Source: Lithodes maja (taxonomy: Eukaryota > Arthropoda > Malacostraca > Decapoda > Lithodidae). From it: a stretch of 64,000 nt of DNA. Numbering within the stretch: the first letter of the stretch is position 1; each line of letters begins with the position of its first letter. A program made the position numbers and the translations under genes. A model generated the notes under the pieces. It did not search any database. It was not told the origin of the DNA and saw only the letters and a program-made list of their open reading frames with translations. Positions 50,363-61,039 of the stretch are shown in pieces. The stretch is from contig JBAKBP010001585.1 of assembly GCA_037953745.1 (NCBI GenBank), positions 62,001 to 126,000 on the forward strand, given 5' to 3'.

Positions 50363-51591
50363 GTTCTGCCGGACAATACCAGTCATGCGACTGGCAGTTT
50401 CCGGGATTGTCACAGGGTATGGCCCTGGCTAACATGGGCAAGGACAGTGGTCCAGAAGGGCCTCTCATGGCGGTGGTCCAGGCGACCTCGTTTACGTATC
50501 CCCACAGAATTCAATCGCGTTTCGTTAGAGGTGGGATCCGTCGTCAACGAGATGGCCCTCAAACAGATCATTATCCCCAGTCCTTTATCACAACCCGTGT
50601 TCACGTCCTGGATATTCCTGGTGCCAAAGAGGGACAGTGTTCAGATGAGGCCAGTGATCGACCCGTCCTATCTGAACACTCACATTCACAATCAGTCGTT
50701 CAGCATGCTGACTGTGAATCAGATCAGATTGACACTTCCGCCACAGGATTGGATGTGTTCCATCACACAGATGTCTCTTGGCATGTCTCACAGATGCCTA
50801 TTGGCATGTCCCTATAAACAAGCTTTTTCAAAAATACCTAGCTTTGCGCAACAGGGCTCAAACGTTTGTCTTTCAAAGAATGCCCTTTGGTTTAAATCTA
50901 GCACGCCGAATTTTCACAAAAATTGGTCCGACAGCCTTTGCTACCATTGCTAAAACAGGGAATCATGGTGTTATGGTATCTCGACGACTGGTTAATAGTA
51001 GCACAATCCAAAATAATTTGCCTCCAACATGTAAATCAGGTATTAACTCATGTAGCTGCCTTGGGATTCAAGGTGAACTTGGAAAAGTCCACCTTGAACC
51101 CCACAAGAACGATCCAATGGGTGGGCCTTATCTGGGATACCGAGTTACTCACTCTGAGTCAGAGCGAGGACAACCGTCAGAGGTTTCGGAGGAAACTCTT
51201 TCGGTTTCTTCATGCTCTGACTACCACGAGGAGAATCTGGGAGTCTCTGGTGGGTTCACTCAATTGGATACAGCTGACGGTCCCGTTAGGTTGTCTGAAG
51301 GTAAAACAAATTATTTTGGAATGAAACAGGTGCTTTCCGCTGTTGCCAGCGGAAACACTGCGGAAAATTCCAAAGTTAATCCACAACCTACTGGCGGCTT
51401 GGGCGAAGCCAGAAGTAATTCACTCCTCCTTGACATGGACAGCTCCTCCTCCGACGGTCTGGATAGTTACAGACGCGTCAGGTACCCTGGGTTGGGGATA
51501 CCACTCGAACCTAGGACATCATAGCAGTGGCTTACAATGGCGGGAGGCGGACGCAAGTTTTTGAGGCTCCGGCATTTGTTCATGGGAATGG
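50330..51591 (+). pseudogene. DIRS reverse transcriptase and RNase H N-terminal part
   Basis: The RT starts in 50330-50953 with VFTSWIFLVPKRDSVQMRPV, DPSYLNTHIHNQSFSM and IRLTLPPQDWMCSI. A small tandem duplication near 50770-50800 (TCTTGGCATGTC / ATTGGCATGTCC) shifts the frame just before TDAYWHVPINKLFQKYLAL and VFQRMPFGLNLARRIFTKI. Another shift leads to LWYLDDWLIVAQSK (motif C) at about 50970. RNase H begins VTDASGTLGWGYHSN at about 51460 in a third frame and is cut by LINE-H. Non-functional. Confidence 0.78.
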
Positions 51592-51764
51592 ATAAGTAAT
51601 CAAGGAATATCGAGTGCATACGGGGCTAGCAAGGAGAGGAAGGATTCGTGAAGTGTTTGGAGGATATATTGGTGTGGTGGAGGGGTGATATAATTATAGT
51701 GTAATAAGAGTGTGTAGTGATGGGACAGCAGTAGTGTTGTGAGTTGTTGAGATTGTAAACAAAC

Positions 51765-52855
51765 ATGGCGGAGGGAATTTCGGGAATGACGGAGGCGGAA
51801 GAAAGGCTACAACGTTTTCGTGGGTTTAAGAGCACAGATAATAAGTTAGAAGAGGTTATTAATGTTGTGAAGGATTTGGAAAAGTGGAAGAGTGATACGG
51901 AGAAATGGAAGGGGGATATTGGTGAGAAAGTTAAGGTACTGTGTGTAATGTGTGGTGTGACAAGTGGGGAAGGGAATAGGCCTAGCGAAGGAAGTGAATG
52001 CAGGCCTATTTCGGAAGTTAATGATAGCCTAGAGATGGTATTGAAAAGGGTAGATGAACTGGGAGCTGAGAATATGGCATTGAAGGAGCAGCTGAAGGAA
52101 TACGAAGGACGATTCAAGGAAGTAAAGGAGTCAACTGCATGGACGGTGGTAGGTGAACAGAAAATTAAGAATCTGGAGGATATTATGAAAGAGCAAAAGG
52201 AAAACATGAATATGACCAAAAAAAGTGTTGAGAGTGCAGTTGTAGGGGTCATGAAGAACAAGGAGAGTGTCGTGAGGGAGGCCATGGACAGAGATAGGGG
52301 TGTAATCATGCATGGAGATATAGAGGCTCATATGAATGATAATGGAGTGAGAAAAGTGAGGGATATGGAGAAAGTGAAGGAGGTCATGAAAGGTGTGGAT
52401 GTGGACGGATGTGGATGGGAAGGGCAGGTGGAGGAGGTCAGTAGGATAGGTAGATATAAAAGGGGAGAGATGAGACCTATAAGGGTACAGTTTAAAACCA
52501 GGGCAGTGGCAGAGACTGTGACAAATTTTAGTTGGAGGCTAAACACAAATGAAGAACTGAAACATATAAGACTAAAGAAGGATTTGAGCATAGAACAAAG
52601 ACAAAAATAAAGGAATTACAAGAAAAGGCTGATGAAAATAATGGAAAGTTGGGTGAGGAGGATAAGAGGATTTGTTACTGGAGAGTGAGGGACGGAAAAT
52701 TGAAGAAGTGGTTTATAAGAGTAGAAGGGAGGGGGAGATCAGGGAGGGAAGAGAATGTGATTGGAGTTGTGACGGAGGAGGAGAACAGGGTGGAGGTGTC
52801 ACAGGGAGAGACAGGAGACAAAGTGGCAGACCCAGTAGTGCTAAGGGGGGAGTAG
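51765..52855 (+). pseudogene. LINE-H ORF1 (coiled-coil nucleic-acid-binding protein)
   Basis: ATG at 51765 (MAEGISGMTEAEERL). A long coiled coil (KVKVLC ... ELGAENMALKEQLKEYEGRF ... NLEDIMKEQKENM) is followed by the same conserved block as in LINE-C ORF1: GRYKRGEMRPIRVQF, WRLNTNEELKHIRLKKDLS. The frame stops at 52610 after IEQRQK and continues after a one-base shift as LGEEDKRICYWRVRDGKLKKW, ending with TAG at 52855. Apart from that single break it is well preserved. Expected to coat LINE RNA. Confidence 0.75.
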
Positions 52856-53080
52856 GGTACGGACAGGAGGAGCGGGATGGTGTAATTGCTGAAGGAATGG
52901 TAGATGGATTAAGGATTATGTTTAGTAATGTGGATGTGTTTACCCAGGACAAGAAAAGAGAACTGATATGTAGGTTGCAGGATGAAGAGGAAAAACCTGA
53001 TGTCATAGCCTTACAGGAAGTAAGACCAAAAAATGCTAAAATTGAAAGGGAACTGGTGGAGTATAGTTTGGAGGGTTTTA

Positions 53081-54918
53081 ATAATAATAATAATAATAAT
53101 AATATTTATTCAGTTAGCAATTTACAGAGTTGGTACCACATAGTTTGTTACAAATATGACATGTACCAGCCTTGCATAATTCCAACTAAGGATAGCCCAA
53201 TAAGGCCGTTAGGCGTATTTCCATTGGGGTCCTTGTGGGATTAGGTTAGCTGGGGAAAAAAGGGGAGGATAAAGAAATGGATACTTTAGAAAAAGTATTT
53301 CTAGGGGGTTATTTTAAGATACCTTACATCCTATAGTAAATATCAGTAATCCGTAATCAGTAATCATTTCAGTTTGGTTTGTCTATCTCTTATGTCGCAT
53401 TTAGTAGTAGACATAAGCTTGGTGCTCCCTTCTCGCAGCTGTCCGGTTCAGGTGTTCCTTCAGGCTACGTCTGAAGGAGTACAGTGTTCTCTTTTCACGG
53501 ACTGACTGGGGTAGGTCGTTCCAGTCTTTGATGGCGGTGAAGAAGAATGTTTGCTTACCCTGTCCTTGGATTCTCGGGACCTTAAAATTAAACATCCTGT
53601 TTCTTGTATTATGTCCACTCCTCTCATTTGCTTTAACAAAATCATTCTTTAGGTACTCTGGAGCTCTGTCATAGAAAATTTTGAAGGCATTAGTGAGCCT
53701 GATTTGTTTGGCCCTGTCAGCGACATTGAGCATACCTAGTGACTGAAGTTGTTCCTGGCCAACATGTGATCTGGGTCCTAGGTTCAGCATGAACCTAACC
53801 ATTTTATTTTGAGTGACCTGAAGTTTGTGCTGTGCTGATTTAGATGATGCAGAGTACCAGGATGACACAGAATAGTCAAAATGACATTGAACAAGCGCTT
53901 GGCAGAGGGTCTTTTTGGTCGCCGCGGGCAAGCATCCCACCTGTCTATACAGGTATTTTATACGTGCTCTACACTTACTCAGGATAGATTCCAAAATTGT
54001 TTCACCTGACAAACTCGCGTCCAGTTTTAGTCCGAGATATTTAACTTGTGACACTGTTGTTATAGGAATATCATTACAGTTGACCGAGAAGCCCACAATG
54101 TCTTTCAGTTTGCGTTTTGTTCCACATAAGATGGCTTCCGTCTTGCCCAGGTGAAGAGATAGTCTATTGTCCACTAGCCATTCACTACATGATTCTAGTT
54201 CTTTGGAAAGTGAAGCGGCAATACTTATTGGGTCTTTTCCTGAAACCAGGAGCACGCTGTCGTCTGCATACAGTAATAATTTACATGAGACGCTCAGTTC
54301 CATGTCGTTCACATAACAGAGAAAGAGTAAGGGACCAAGGATGCTTCCCTGCGGGACCCCACAGTTAATTGGCATAGGATCAGATATATTATCATCAATT
54401 TTGACTCTTTGGGTTCTACCACTAAGATAAGATTTAAACCAGTTCACAGATCCTATGCCCATTGCTTGTAGTTTATTACATAGGATATCATGGTCTACTG
54501 TGTCAAACGCTTTTTGTAGATCAAGAAGAACCATACCGGTGTAGTTACCTTTAGACATTTCTTTACGAATGTGATCCGTTAAGTGGATGAGACAGGAGTC
54601 TGTCGAGTACATGCATCTGAAACCTGATTGAAACTTATAGAATAGATCATTTTGTTTGAGGTAGTGTTCAATTTGGGTGTATACCGCTCTTTCAAGGATT
54701 TTAGATACAATACATAATATGCTAACTGGTCTGTAGTTACCAACTTCTAGTTTATTTCCTTTCTTGAATAGAGGGGTTACAATAGCTTCCTTCAGTTCAG
54801 CAGGTACAGTGTTGGTGTTAATTGACAAGTTGATGATGTGAGTTAGGGGGCCTGCTATACCAATGGCTCCATCTCGTAGAAATTTGGCAGGAATTTTGTC
54901 TGGTCCTGTGCTTTTATT
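53081..54918 (-). mobile_element. LINE-F copy 2, 5'-truncated
   Basis: Minus-strand copy with an (AAT/ATT)n tail at 53081-53108 and a 5' truncation at about 54918, where identity with copy 1 ends after GGTCCTGTGCTTTTA. It interrupts LINE-H ORF2 after YSLEGFN. About a dozen differences from copy 1 over 1.84 kb by eye. Confidence 0.9.
53401..54917 (-). CDS. LINE-F copy 2 reverse transcriptase, 5' truncated
   Basis: Open frame to the truncation point, starting within KSTGPDKIPAKFLRDGAIG and containing all RT motifs (VLLDLQKAFDTVDH, GVPQGSILGPLLF, LLLYADDSVLLV) and the C-terminal domain identical in layout to copy 1, ending REHQAYVYY. No stops. It lacks the endonuclease, 2A and start codon and so cannot act alone. 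Confidence 0.88.
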
Positions 54919-56512
54919 TATGTAAGAAAAGAGCTCAAGGTTAATGAGGTGGATATGAGACAGCAGTATTGTGAGTATTTGTGTATTGAAGTAAAATGTG
55001 CAAGAGGATCAATTATAATTGCCTCTATATAATTATAGAAGCCCAAATAATAGTAGGGAAGAGGATGATAACCTACTGAAAGCAATGGAGGAAATAGATA
55101 ATAGAGAGAACAAATATAAGATTTTGATGATTGAAGATTTCAATTTGCCAGGGATCAACTGGGCAAATTGTACTACTCCAGCGGGACAGTGTAGCCTGGA
55201 AAACAAGTTTATAGAGAAAGTGAGAGATTGTTTTTTAATGCAACATATTACAGAGATGACAAGATATAGAGATGGGATGCAGGGGGAGTGTACTTGATTT
55301 GATTTTTAGCAATGAGGAGGATATAGTGGAACATGTCAATGTGAATAGCCCTATAGGTCGTAGTGATCATGCCTGTATAAGCTTTAGTTGCAATATTAAA
55401 ACAGAGAGGGATAATAGAAGCAATAAATAATAAAATATACATGTATGACAGAGCAGATTATGAGCTGCTGAGATGGTGTTTGGACATTGACTGGGGGGAA
55501 TACTTGAACGGTGAAGACGCTGAAGGAATGTGGAGGAAAATTAGAGTCAAACTGGAGGATGCTGTATCCAAAAGTGTACCAGTAAGGGAATATAAGGATA
55601 AAACAAAATTGAGGAAAAGAACGAACCCAGAATTGCCAATGAAAAGAAAGCTTTGGACATTGATTAGAAGAAAGAAACGATTGTGGGAAAGACTAAAATT
55701 GTTAAAAAAGAACAGGGGGTCTAGTATAGAAGCTAAAGAAGTGGATCTGGAACGCAGACAAATAAACAATAAAATAAGGTGGGAGACAAGGAGGGGGGTG
55801 AAGGAGAGGGAGAGAGAGATTGCTAGAAATGTGAAGGATAATCCAAAAATATTCTGGAAGTACATTCAGGAATAGTTAACAAGAAGAGTAGGGATCCCAG
55901 AGCTGGTAGGATGATGGGAGTAGAGACTGATAAGGAGAAAGCAGAGGTGCTGGGGAAATACTTTGGGGGGGTACTAACAGTGGAGTCAGATGATGCAGTG
56001 CCTACTATTCCCATCAAACAGGCACCGGCACTAGCACTAATTGAGTTTTCCCATGCTAGAATAAGAAGGGCTATAGAAAAAATGAACAGAAGTAAGTCCC
56101 TGGGACCGGATGGGATGCACCCAAGAATCATAAAGGAAGGAGGTGAGATGTTGGTAGAGCCATTGAAAATGTTATTTGAGGTATCGTTTAATACAGGACA
56201 AATCCCGATGGACTGGAGAGAGGCGAACATAACAGCTATATTTAAGAAGGGAAAGAGAAATGACCCAGGAAATTATAGACCAGTCAGTTTGACAAGTGTT
56301 GTGTGTAAACTAATGGAAACGGTAAATAGAGAAGGAATAATGGAGCATATGAAATCAAACCAACTTTTCAGTGGGAGACAGTTCGGATTCTTGCCGGGGA
56401 GGTCGACGGTACTACAGCTAATTAAGGTGGTAGATGATTGGATGCAAATTCTAGAGGATGGTAATGTAATAGACGTGGTATATTGCGATATTATGAAGGC
56501 CTTCGATAAGGT

Positions 56513-56760
56513 AATAATAATAATAATAATAGTTCTTAAAGCTAGCGCATGCTAAGCTAGCTAAGGATAGCTCAATAAGGCCGATTAGGCGTATTTCCAT
56601 TGGGGTCCTGTACTACTATCCCATCCCTTTGCTCATGAGGGATGGTAACGACTCAGTGCTTGTGAAAAATCTTTAATGCGCCGAGCGTGGGCGCGAACCC
56701 GGGCCTTCTGGGTGGAAGTCCGAGACGCTAGTCACTACACCAAGCGAGCCGCTTGGTTAA
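56513..56760 (-). mobile_element. tRNA-derived SINE with LINE-F-like tail
   Basis: On the minus strand, a tRNA-like head (GGCTCGCTTGGTGTAGTGAC, box A region) is followed by a box B GGTTCGCGCCC, a unique body, then a ~49-bp block nearly identical to the LINE-F 3' UTR (GGACCCCAATGGAAATACGC ... CTATCCTTAG), and an ATT-repeat tail. The head resembles tRNA-Glu (CACCCAGAAGGCCCGGGTTC region). AAGGT occurs at both sides (56508-56512, 56761-56765), a possible target duplication. It splits LINE-H motif A (MKAFDK). Confidence 0.88.
56675..56757 (-). promoter_or_regulatory. internal RNA polymerase III promoter (boxes A and B) of the SINE
   Basis: Box A-like TGGTGTAGTGACTAG and box B GGTTCGCGCCC are spaced as in a tRNA gene on the minus strand. 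Confidence 0.7.
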
Positions 56761-57961
56761 AAGGTTAATAGAGAAAGTTAGAAGCTATAATATAGGGGAG
56801 AAATGTGTGAAATGGATAGAAGCCTTCCTGAAAGATCGGAGACAGAGGGTACTGGTGAATGGAATAGGCTCGGGGTGGAGGGAAATTACAAGTGGGGTGC
56901 CTCAGGGATCTGTGTTGTGATCACTACTGTTCGTTATATTTATCAACGACTTACCTGAAGTTATAACCAATGGAAGTGAGGTATACCTGTATGCGGATGA
57001 CACTAAGCTATATAGAAGAGTGAGGAGTAAGGAAGATGTGGGTTTGCTTCAAGGAGATGTCGAGGGCATGAAGGGATGGTCTGAGCATTGGTTAATGCCT
57101 TTTCATCCAAAAAAATGCAAGTACATGCGGATTGGGACAAGCAAGATAGACAAGGTAGGATACAGTATGTATGAAGCGATGGAGGAAATGAATGCAGAAA
57201 AGGATATAGGAGTAGTGATAGACAATAAGTTAATTTCTCAGAACATTTTGCGGAAAAGATAAACAAAGCCAATAGAATTGTAGGGCTGATAAGGAGGACA
57301 TTTGTGTCACTTGACGAAGAAATATTCAGGAATCTCTATACAGCGCTGGTTAGGCCGCACCTGGAATATGCGAACCAGGTTTGGGCTCCATATATGGTAA
57401 AGGATATAGAAGCAGTGGAGAAAGTGCAGAGGAGAGCTAGCAAGCTAGTACCAACGTTGAAGAACGCGGGCTATGAGCAGAGGTTGAGGACACTGGGGCT
57501 TCTGACACTGGCATATAGGAGAAAGAGAGGGGATATGATAGAGACTTTTAAGATAGTGTCAGGAAAGTATGATGAGGATGTGTGTGAAGGTATCTTCTTG
57601 ATGCGGGAGGGAACAAGAACGAGAGGACACTCTAAGAAAATTTACAAAGAAAGAAATAGGCTTGAGAAGGCAAAGAACTCATTTTGTGATAGAGTGGTAA
57701 ATGAGTGGAACGCACTGCCCCAGTATGTAGTCGATTCCGAATCAATAAGGGAGTTTGAAAGTAATCTTGATAAAGCATGGGGAAGACAAGATTTGAAGTT
57801 TGATTATAAAGCAAAAATACAGAATAGTAAAAATGTTGCGTCTGCTACCGCCGCTGCCAACACCGTGAACGACCGCAGCAGTGCAAGTACTGGTACTGAG
57901 CTGGATACACAGGCCTAGTTTGCCTTTTTCCAGAGGATCTACTGTAAGAAACTGTAAGAAT

Positions 57962-58690
57962 CAGGGTCAGGGTCTTTGGTCCAGGTTAAATCATCTTCAC
58001 ATCAATGCCAAGGAGTTGTTAGTCCCCCTATTCTTTTTACAGGAGCATGGCATGAGCCAGGCGGGAAAGTCCTTAGCCTTCAGAATGGACAATCTGACTG
58101 CAGTCACATGCATTCAGAAGCAAGGGTCAGCGAGATCTCGAGTGCTACAAGGGTCGTCGGAAAAGATCTTTCGTCTAGCTGCAAGGCTAGGGATTTATCT
58201 TCATGCAACATATCTGCCCGGTGTGGCGAACGTATGGGCAGACACTCTGTCTCGGAGACAGAGCACTCTAGTAGAATGGGCTCTCAAGCAAACCGTCTTT
58301 CAAGAGAAGATTGCGGAGCCATACCATCCACAAGTGGACTAGTTCGCGTCAGAGGCAAATCACAAATTGCCTCAGTACCTCACACCCCGGAGTCAGACTT
58401 CGGCGGGAGGTCCGGACGCATTTCTGGTAGACTGGAACAAATGGATCTCCATTTATCTATTTCCACCTCCAGACGCATCCTTAATGTGCAAAGTAGTTCA
58501 TAAACTACGGGGTTATCGGGGCATGGTCTCGATGATCGCGCCGTTGTGGCCGGCCCAAGTTTGGTACAATCAATTGAAGACGTGGTGCGAGAACCCGGTG
58601 TCGCTCCCCATCTCGTGCTTCCACTTGGACGCAATTGGAAACCTCAAGACCTTGCTGACTTTTGTCTTGTGGATATTCAGAAGGCCAAGT
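57962..58690 (+). pseudogene. DIRS RNase H C-terminal part
   Basis: Resumes the DIRS frame after LINE-H: HLHINAKELLVPLFF, FRMDNLTAVTCIQKQGS, LHATYLPGVANVWADTLSR, then TAG at 58340-58342 where the frame continues FASEANHKLPQYL, SAGGPDAFLVDWNKW, YLFPPPDASLMCKVV. One stop and one frameshift. It overlaps the recombinase frame. Confidence 0.72.
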
Positions 58691-59607
58691 GGCTAGGCCC
58701 GTTTGAGGAATGTGTGACTCAAAAGTTGATCAATCAGTATACATTATCAACACAAAGGCAGTATCAATCTCATTGGAAAGCCTTCACTACCTGGATCGTA
58801 GAAACTGACCAACAGCAGTCCTCGGTGGCACTGGTATTTAAATACATAAATTATCTTTTTGAAATGCGAAAGTTGTCAGTTGTCACATTAAGGAATCACC
58901 TCACAGCAATTCGGACACCTTTTTTCGATTTAATTGGTCTGTCCGTGCCAGAGGCGGAGGAGAAGGGGTTCATGCGGTCTTGCTTCCGGCTTCGCCCTCC
59001 TCCACGGCAACTCACACCAACCTGGTCTCTTGATTTAACCCTTGAAATGCTTCATTCCCGTAAATATTGTCGAAATCCTCCTTATGAGTTAAGACTTAAG
59101 AAAGCCATTTTTCTGATGGCACTGGCCACGGGTGACAGGGTGTCTGAGTTGGCGGCGATGAGTTCGGGGCCATCTTGCTTAAGATTCTCGAGGTGCAACA
59201 TGAGTGTCCATATTGCACCTGCTCCTAACTTTATCGCTAAGAATGAACATAGTAACCATGTGTTTACAGAGTTTGAAGTGCAAGCTCTGAAACAGGGCGA
59301 TAAACACCATTTGCTTTGCCCGGTGTTATCGCTCATTTTATATATGCGGGAGTCTCAGCCATCTCAGGCAGGGTCCCTCTGGGTTTCACGGACAGGTAAA
59401 CGTCTTCAAAAGCGGCAGCTGGTTGCCTTATTAGTGGAAGTTATCAGGGAGAGTAATCCGGGCATTCTTGCTAGATCACACGATATACGGAAGTGGGCTG
59501 CCTCACTCAGGTTCTTACATAATTATTCCCTTGATGATATTCAGCAGACCAAGTTATGGTCGTCCAATCATACATTCCTAACACGTTCCTGTCCGTTAAT
59601 CTCATGA
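58546..59607 (+). CDS. DIRS tyrosine recombinase, catalytic Tyr replaced
   Basis: An open 353-aa frame; the recombinase proper probably starts near QKLINQYTLSTQRQYQSHWK. The N-terminal SAM-like domain (STQRQYQSHWKAFTTWIVE ... LRNHLTAIRTPFF) is followed by the catalytic domain: Arg in MALATGDRVSELAAM, H-x-x-R in RSHDIRKWAAS, then WSSNHTFLTRSCPLIS. In DIRS recombinases a Tyr is expected ten residues after this Trp; here it is Ser (TCC at 59587-59589, one base from TAC). The enzyme would integrate circular cDNA, but without the Tyr nucleophile it is probably inactive. The frame is otherwise unbroken. Confidence 0.82.
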   Translation: MAGPSLVQSIEDVVREPGVAPHLVLPLGRNWKPQDLADFCLVDIQKAKWLGPFEECVTQKLINQYTLSTQRQYQSHWKAFTTWIVETDQQQSSVALVFKYINYLFEMRKLSVVTLRNHLTAIRTPFFDLIGLSVPEAEEKGFMRSCFRLRPPPRQLTPTWSLDLTLEMLHSRKYCRNPPYELRLKKAIFLMALATGDRVSELAAMSSGPSCLRFSRCNMSVHIAPAPNFIAKNEHSNHVFTEFEVQALKQGDKHHLLCPVLSLILYMRESQPSQAGSLWVSRTGKRLQKRQLVALLVEVIRESNPGILARSHDIRKWAASLRFLHNYSLDDIQQTKLWSSNHTFLTRSCPLIS

Positions 59608-60117
59608 AACCTTCTCGCACATGTGTAGCATTAAGGCAGAGAGTCTAGTTTTGAGCTATTTTTGTGCAAAGAAAGGGGGGGGGGGGGGGGAGTGTCCTAG
59701 CTAGGGCCTCCTACCTGCCTCCTATGTGATACAACATGATGATGAGAATTAGGGTCATGTGATAACCCATTCCTTAGACTAAGTAAGTCTAGTCAGGAAA
59801 CTTTTTATTTTTATTTTTATACTTTATGTATGGCAATGGAGTATTAATTTATGCTCAATAATCTTCTATCTATCTTATCTATTGCCGGACGACTTACTCC
59901 CCTTACGAGGGTGGCCATACACAGAATGCCCCCAAGCGGACCTATTCCCTGTGAGAGGGACAACCCGAGCCAGTTTAGTGATGGACTTACAGGATTGACC
60001 ACTCAATTTAGGATCCGTCCGACTCCGAGGCCCTCTGTGTATCTTGTTAGCACTATTTTTCTACAGTGGTGTTCGGCTAATCCATCCACTAACCTGCCTT
60101 ACCCTTAGGTAAGCAGT
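59608..60117 (+). other. DIRS 3' flank, no gene seen
   Basis: A poly-G run lies near 59679-59691. The remaining sequence may include the DIRS terminal repeat, but no inverse partner was found near 47.5 kb. Confidence 0.45.
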
Positions 60118-60247
60118 ACGGATTTGTATCAGGTTTACTCCCCTAGACAGGTTGCCAACCAAGGCTGACGAGTCCCATCCACCCGGATTTGTATAAGGTT
60201 GTCTCCCCTAGATGAGTTGCCTACCAAGGCTAACGAGTCCCATCCAC
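60118..60247 (+). repeat. 65-bp tandem duplication
   Basis: CGGATTTGTATCAGG at 60119 and CGGATTTGTATAAGG at 60184 begin two ~65-bp units that both end GACGAGTCCCATCCACCC / AACGAGTCCCATCCACCC. Confidence 0.88.
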
Positions 60248-60549
60248 CCGAAAATTTATAAGGGCATCGTACAAATCTATTTGTAATAGAGTACCTGTTA
60301 GGCACTATATTTATATATGCCACCAAAATTATCAGTATTTTCTAAGAGACAAGATATTGATTTATTTATGTATTCATAAGCTAAAATATATAGTTTATGT
60401 GTGTATATCCTACTGTTCTATCAAACGTAAGGGTGCTACACAACAGGCAAACCTTTAATAAACACCGTCTGTAAACTTTATTATTTTTATATTATTAAAC
60501 AAGGATCTTTTTCGTACGTGTTTCTCTCTAAACCTTAGTAATTTGTTAG

Positions 60550-60771
60550 TGATTATGATATTCCTGATGAATGTCCACCTCCAGCCTTGAGATATCAGGC
60601 GCATCGTCAATGATGAAGGGGCCACTAATGAATTATAGGTTTGAGTCCCGAAGGGAAGAAGGAAAACCTAATATTTAGTAGTGGCCCGGGAATCATTGAC
60701 GATTTTGGCCCTCCCTTCCATCCCCTTCCCATTCATCTGTTGTATTTTGAAAGTCTTGATATATCAGTGAA
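60550..60771 (+). repeat. outer foldback, left arm
   Basis: Pairs, inverted, with 61648-61870. It contains a 110-bp self-complementary unit (60599-60707: ATCGTCAATGAT ... ATCATTGACGAT) flanked by GAATGTCCACCTCCAG on one side and TTGATATATCAGTGAAGGACG on the other; both flanks also recur inverted in the right arm. Confidence 0.82.
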
Positions 60772-61039
60772 GGACGAGAGATTGCTTCGATGGGCGGGGC
60801 GAAGCGTGCAGAGATAGGAGACGCATGAGAAGCGCAAGGCTAGATCAAGTTTAATTTTTATTTTTCTATTATTTTTTGCTAGTTTTTTCTAGTAGTGGTA
60901 CCCACATCATATAGGACGAGTCCGTGAGTGTTTTTTTAGAGCGTTTCGCTCACGATGTGTGGCAATCGTATTTTGTTCTCTCCTGGGTGAGAAGTTTGAA
61001 AGACAAGCTTGAGTTCAAAGATTGGCCATAAACAATGTT

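Larger units (their letters stand above)
52861..57918 (+). pseudogene. LINE-H ORF2 endonuclease-RT, interrupted by two insertions
   Basis: Endonuclease starts LRIMFSNVDVFTQDKKREL, then PDVIALQEVRPK. LINE-F copy 2 interrupts after YSLEGFN. Reading resumes near 54940 with IIASIYNYRSP and LMIEDFNLPGINW (GDFN altered to EDFN) and GRSDHACISF. RT: GPDGMHPRIIKEGGE, YRPVSLTSVVCKLME, FLPGRSTVLQLIKV and VVYCDIMKAFDK (motif A), where the SINE inserts. After it: GVPQGSVL, a TGA at 56917-56919 in place of the usual Gly, VYLYADDTKLYRR (motif C), a frameshift near 57240, then the CR1-type C-terminus RPHLEYANQVWAP, VEKVQRRASKLV, NEWNALPQYVV. Non-functional. Confidence 0.8.
51592..57961 (+). mobile_element. 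LINE-H: CR1-like LINE inserted in DIRS RNase H, same family as LINE-C
   Basis: ORF1 51765-52855, ORF2 ~52861-57918, and a 3' end of two ACTGTAAGAA units at about 57941-57960, a CR1-type terminal repeat. DIRS RNase H reading stops before it and resumes after it at HLHINAKELLVPL. Two later insertions split ORF2: LINE-F copy 2 (53081-54918) and a SINE (56513-56760). The 5' boundary is approximate. Confidence 0.8.
47580..59700 (+). mobile_element. DIRS-like tyrosine-recombinase retrotransposon, decayed and split by LINE-H
   Basis: Order on the plus strand: Ser/Arg-rich gag (47934-50362), RT and RNase H start (50330-~51590), LINE-H insertion (~51592-57961), RNase H end (57962-58690), tyrosine recombinase (58546-59607). 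RT plus tyrosine recombinase in place of a DDE integrase defines DIRS. Several stops and frameshifts are present. Terminal repeats were not resolved, so the outer limits are approximate. Confidence 0.82.

Noticed and set aside
60915..60965. Possible hammerhead ribozyme (GACGAGTCCGTGAG)
   Set aside because: Only a stem II-like piece matches. The conserved CTGATGA and GAAA core elements are not in the required places.
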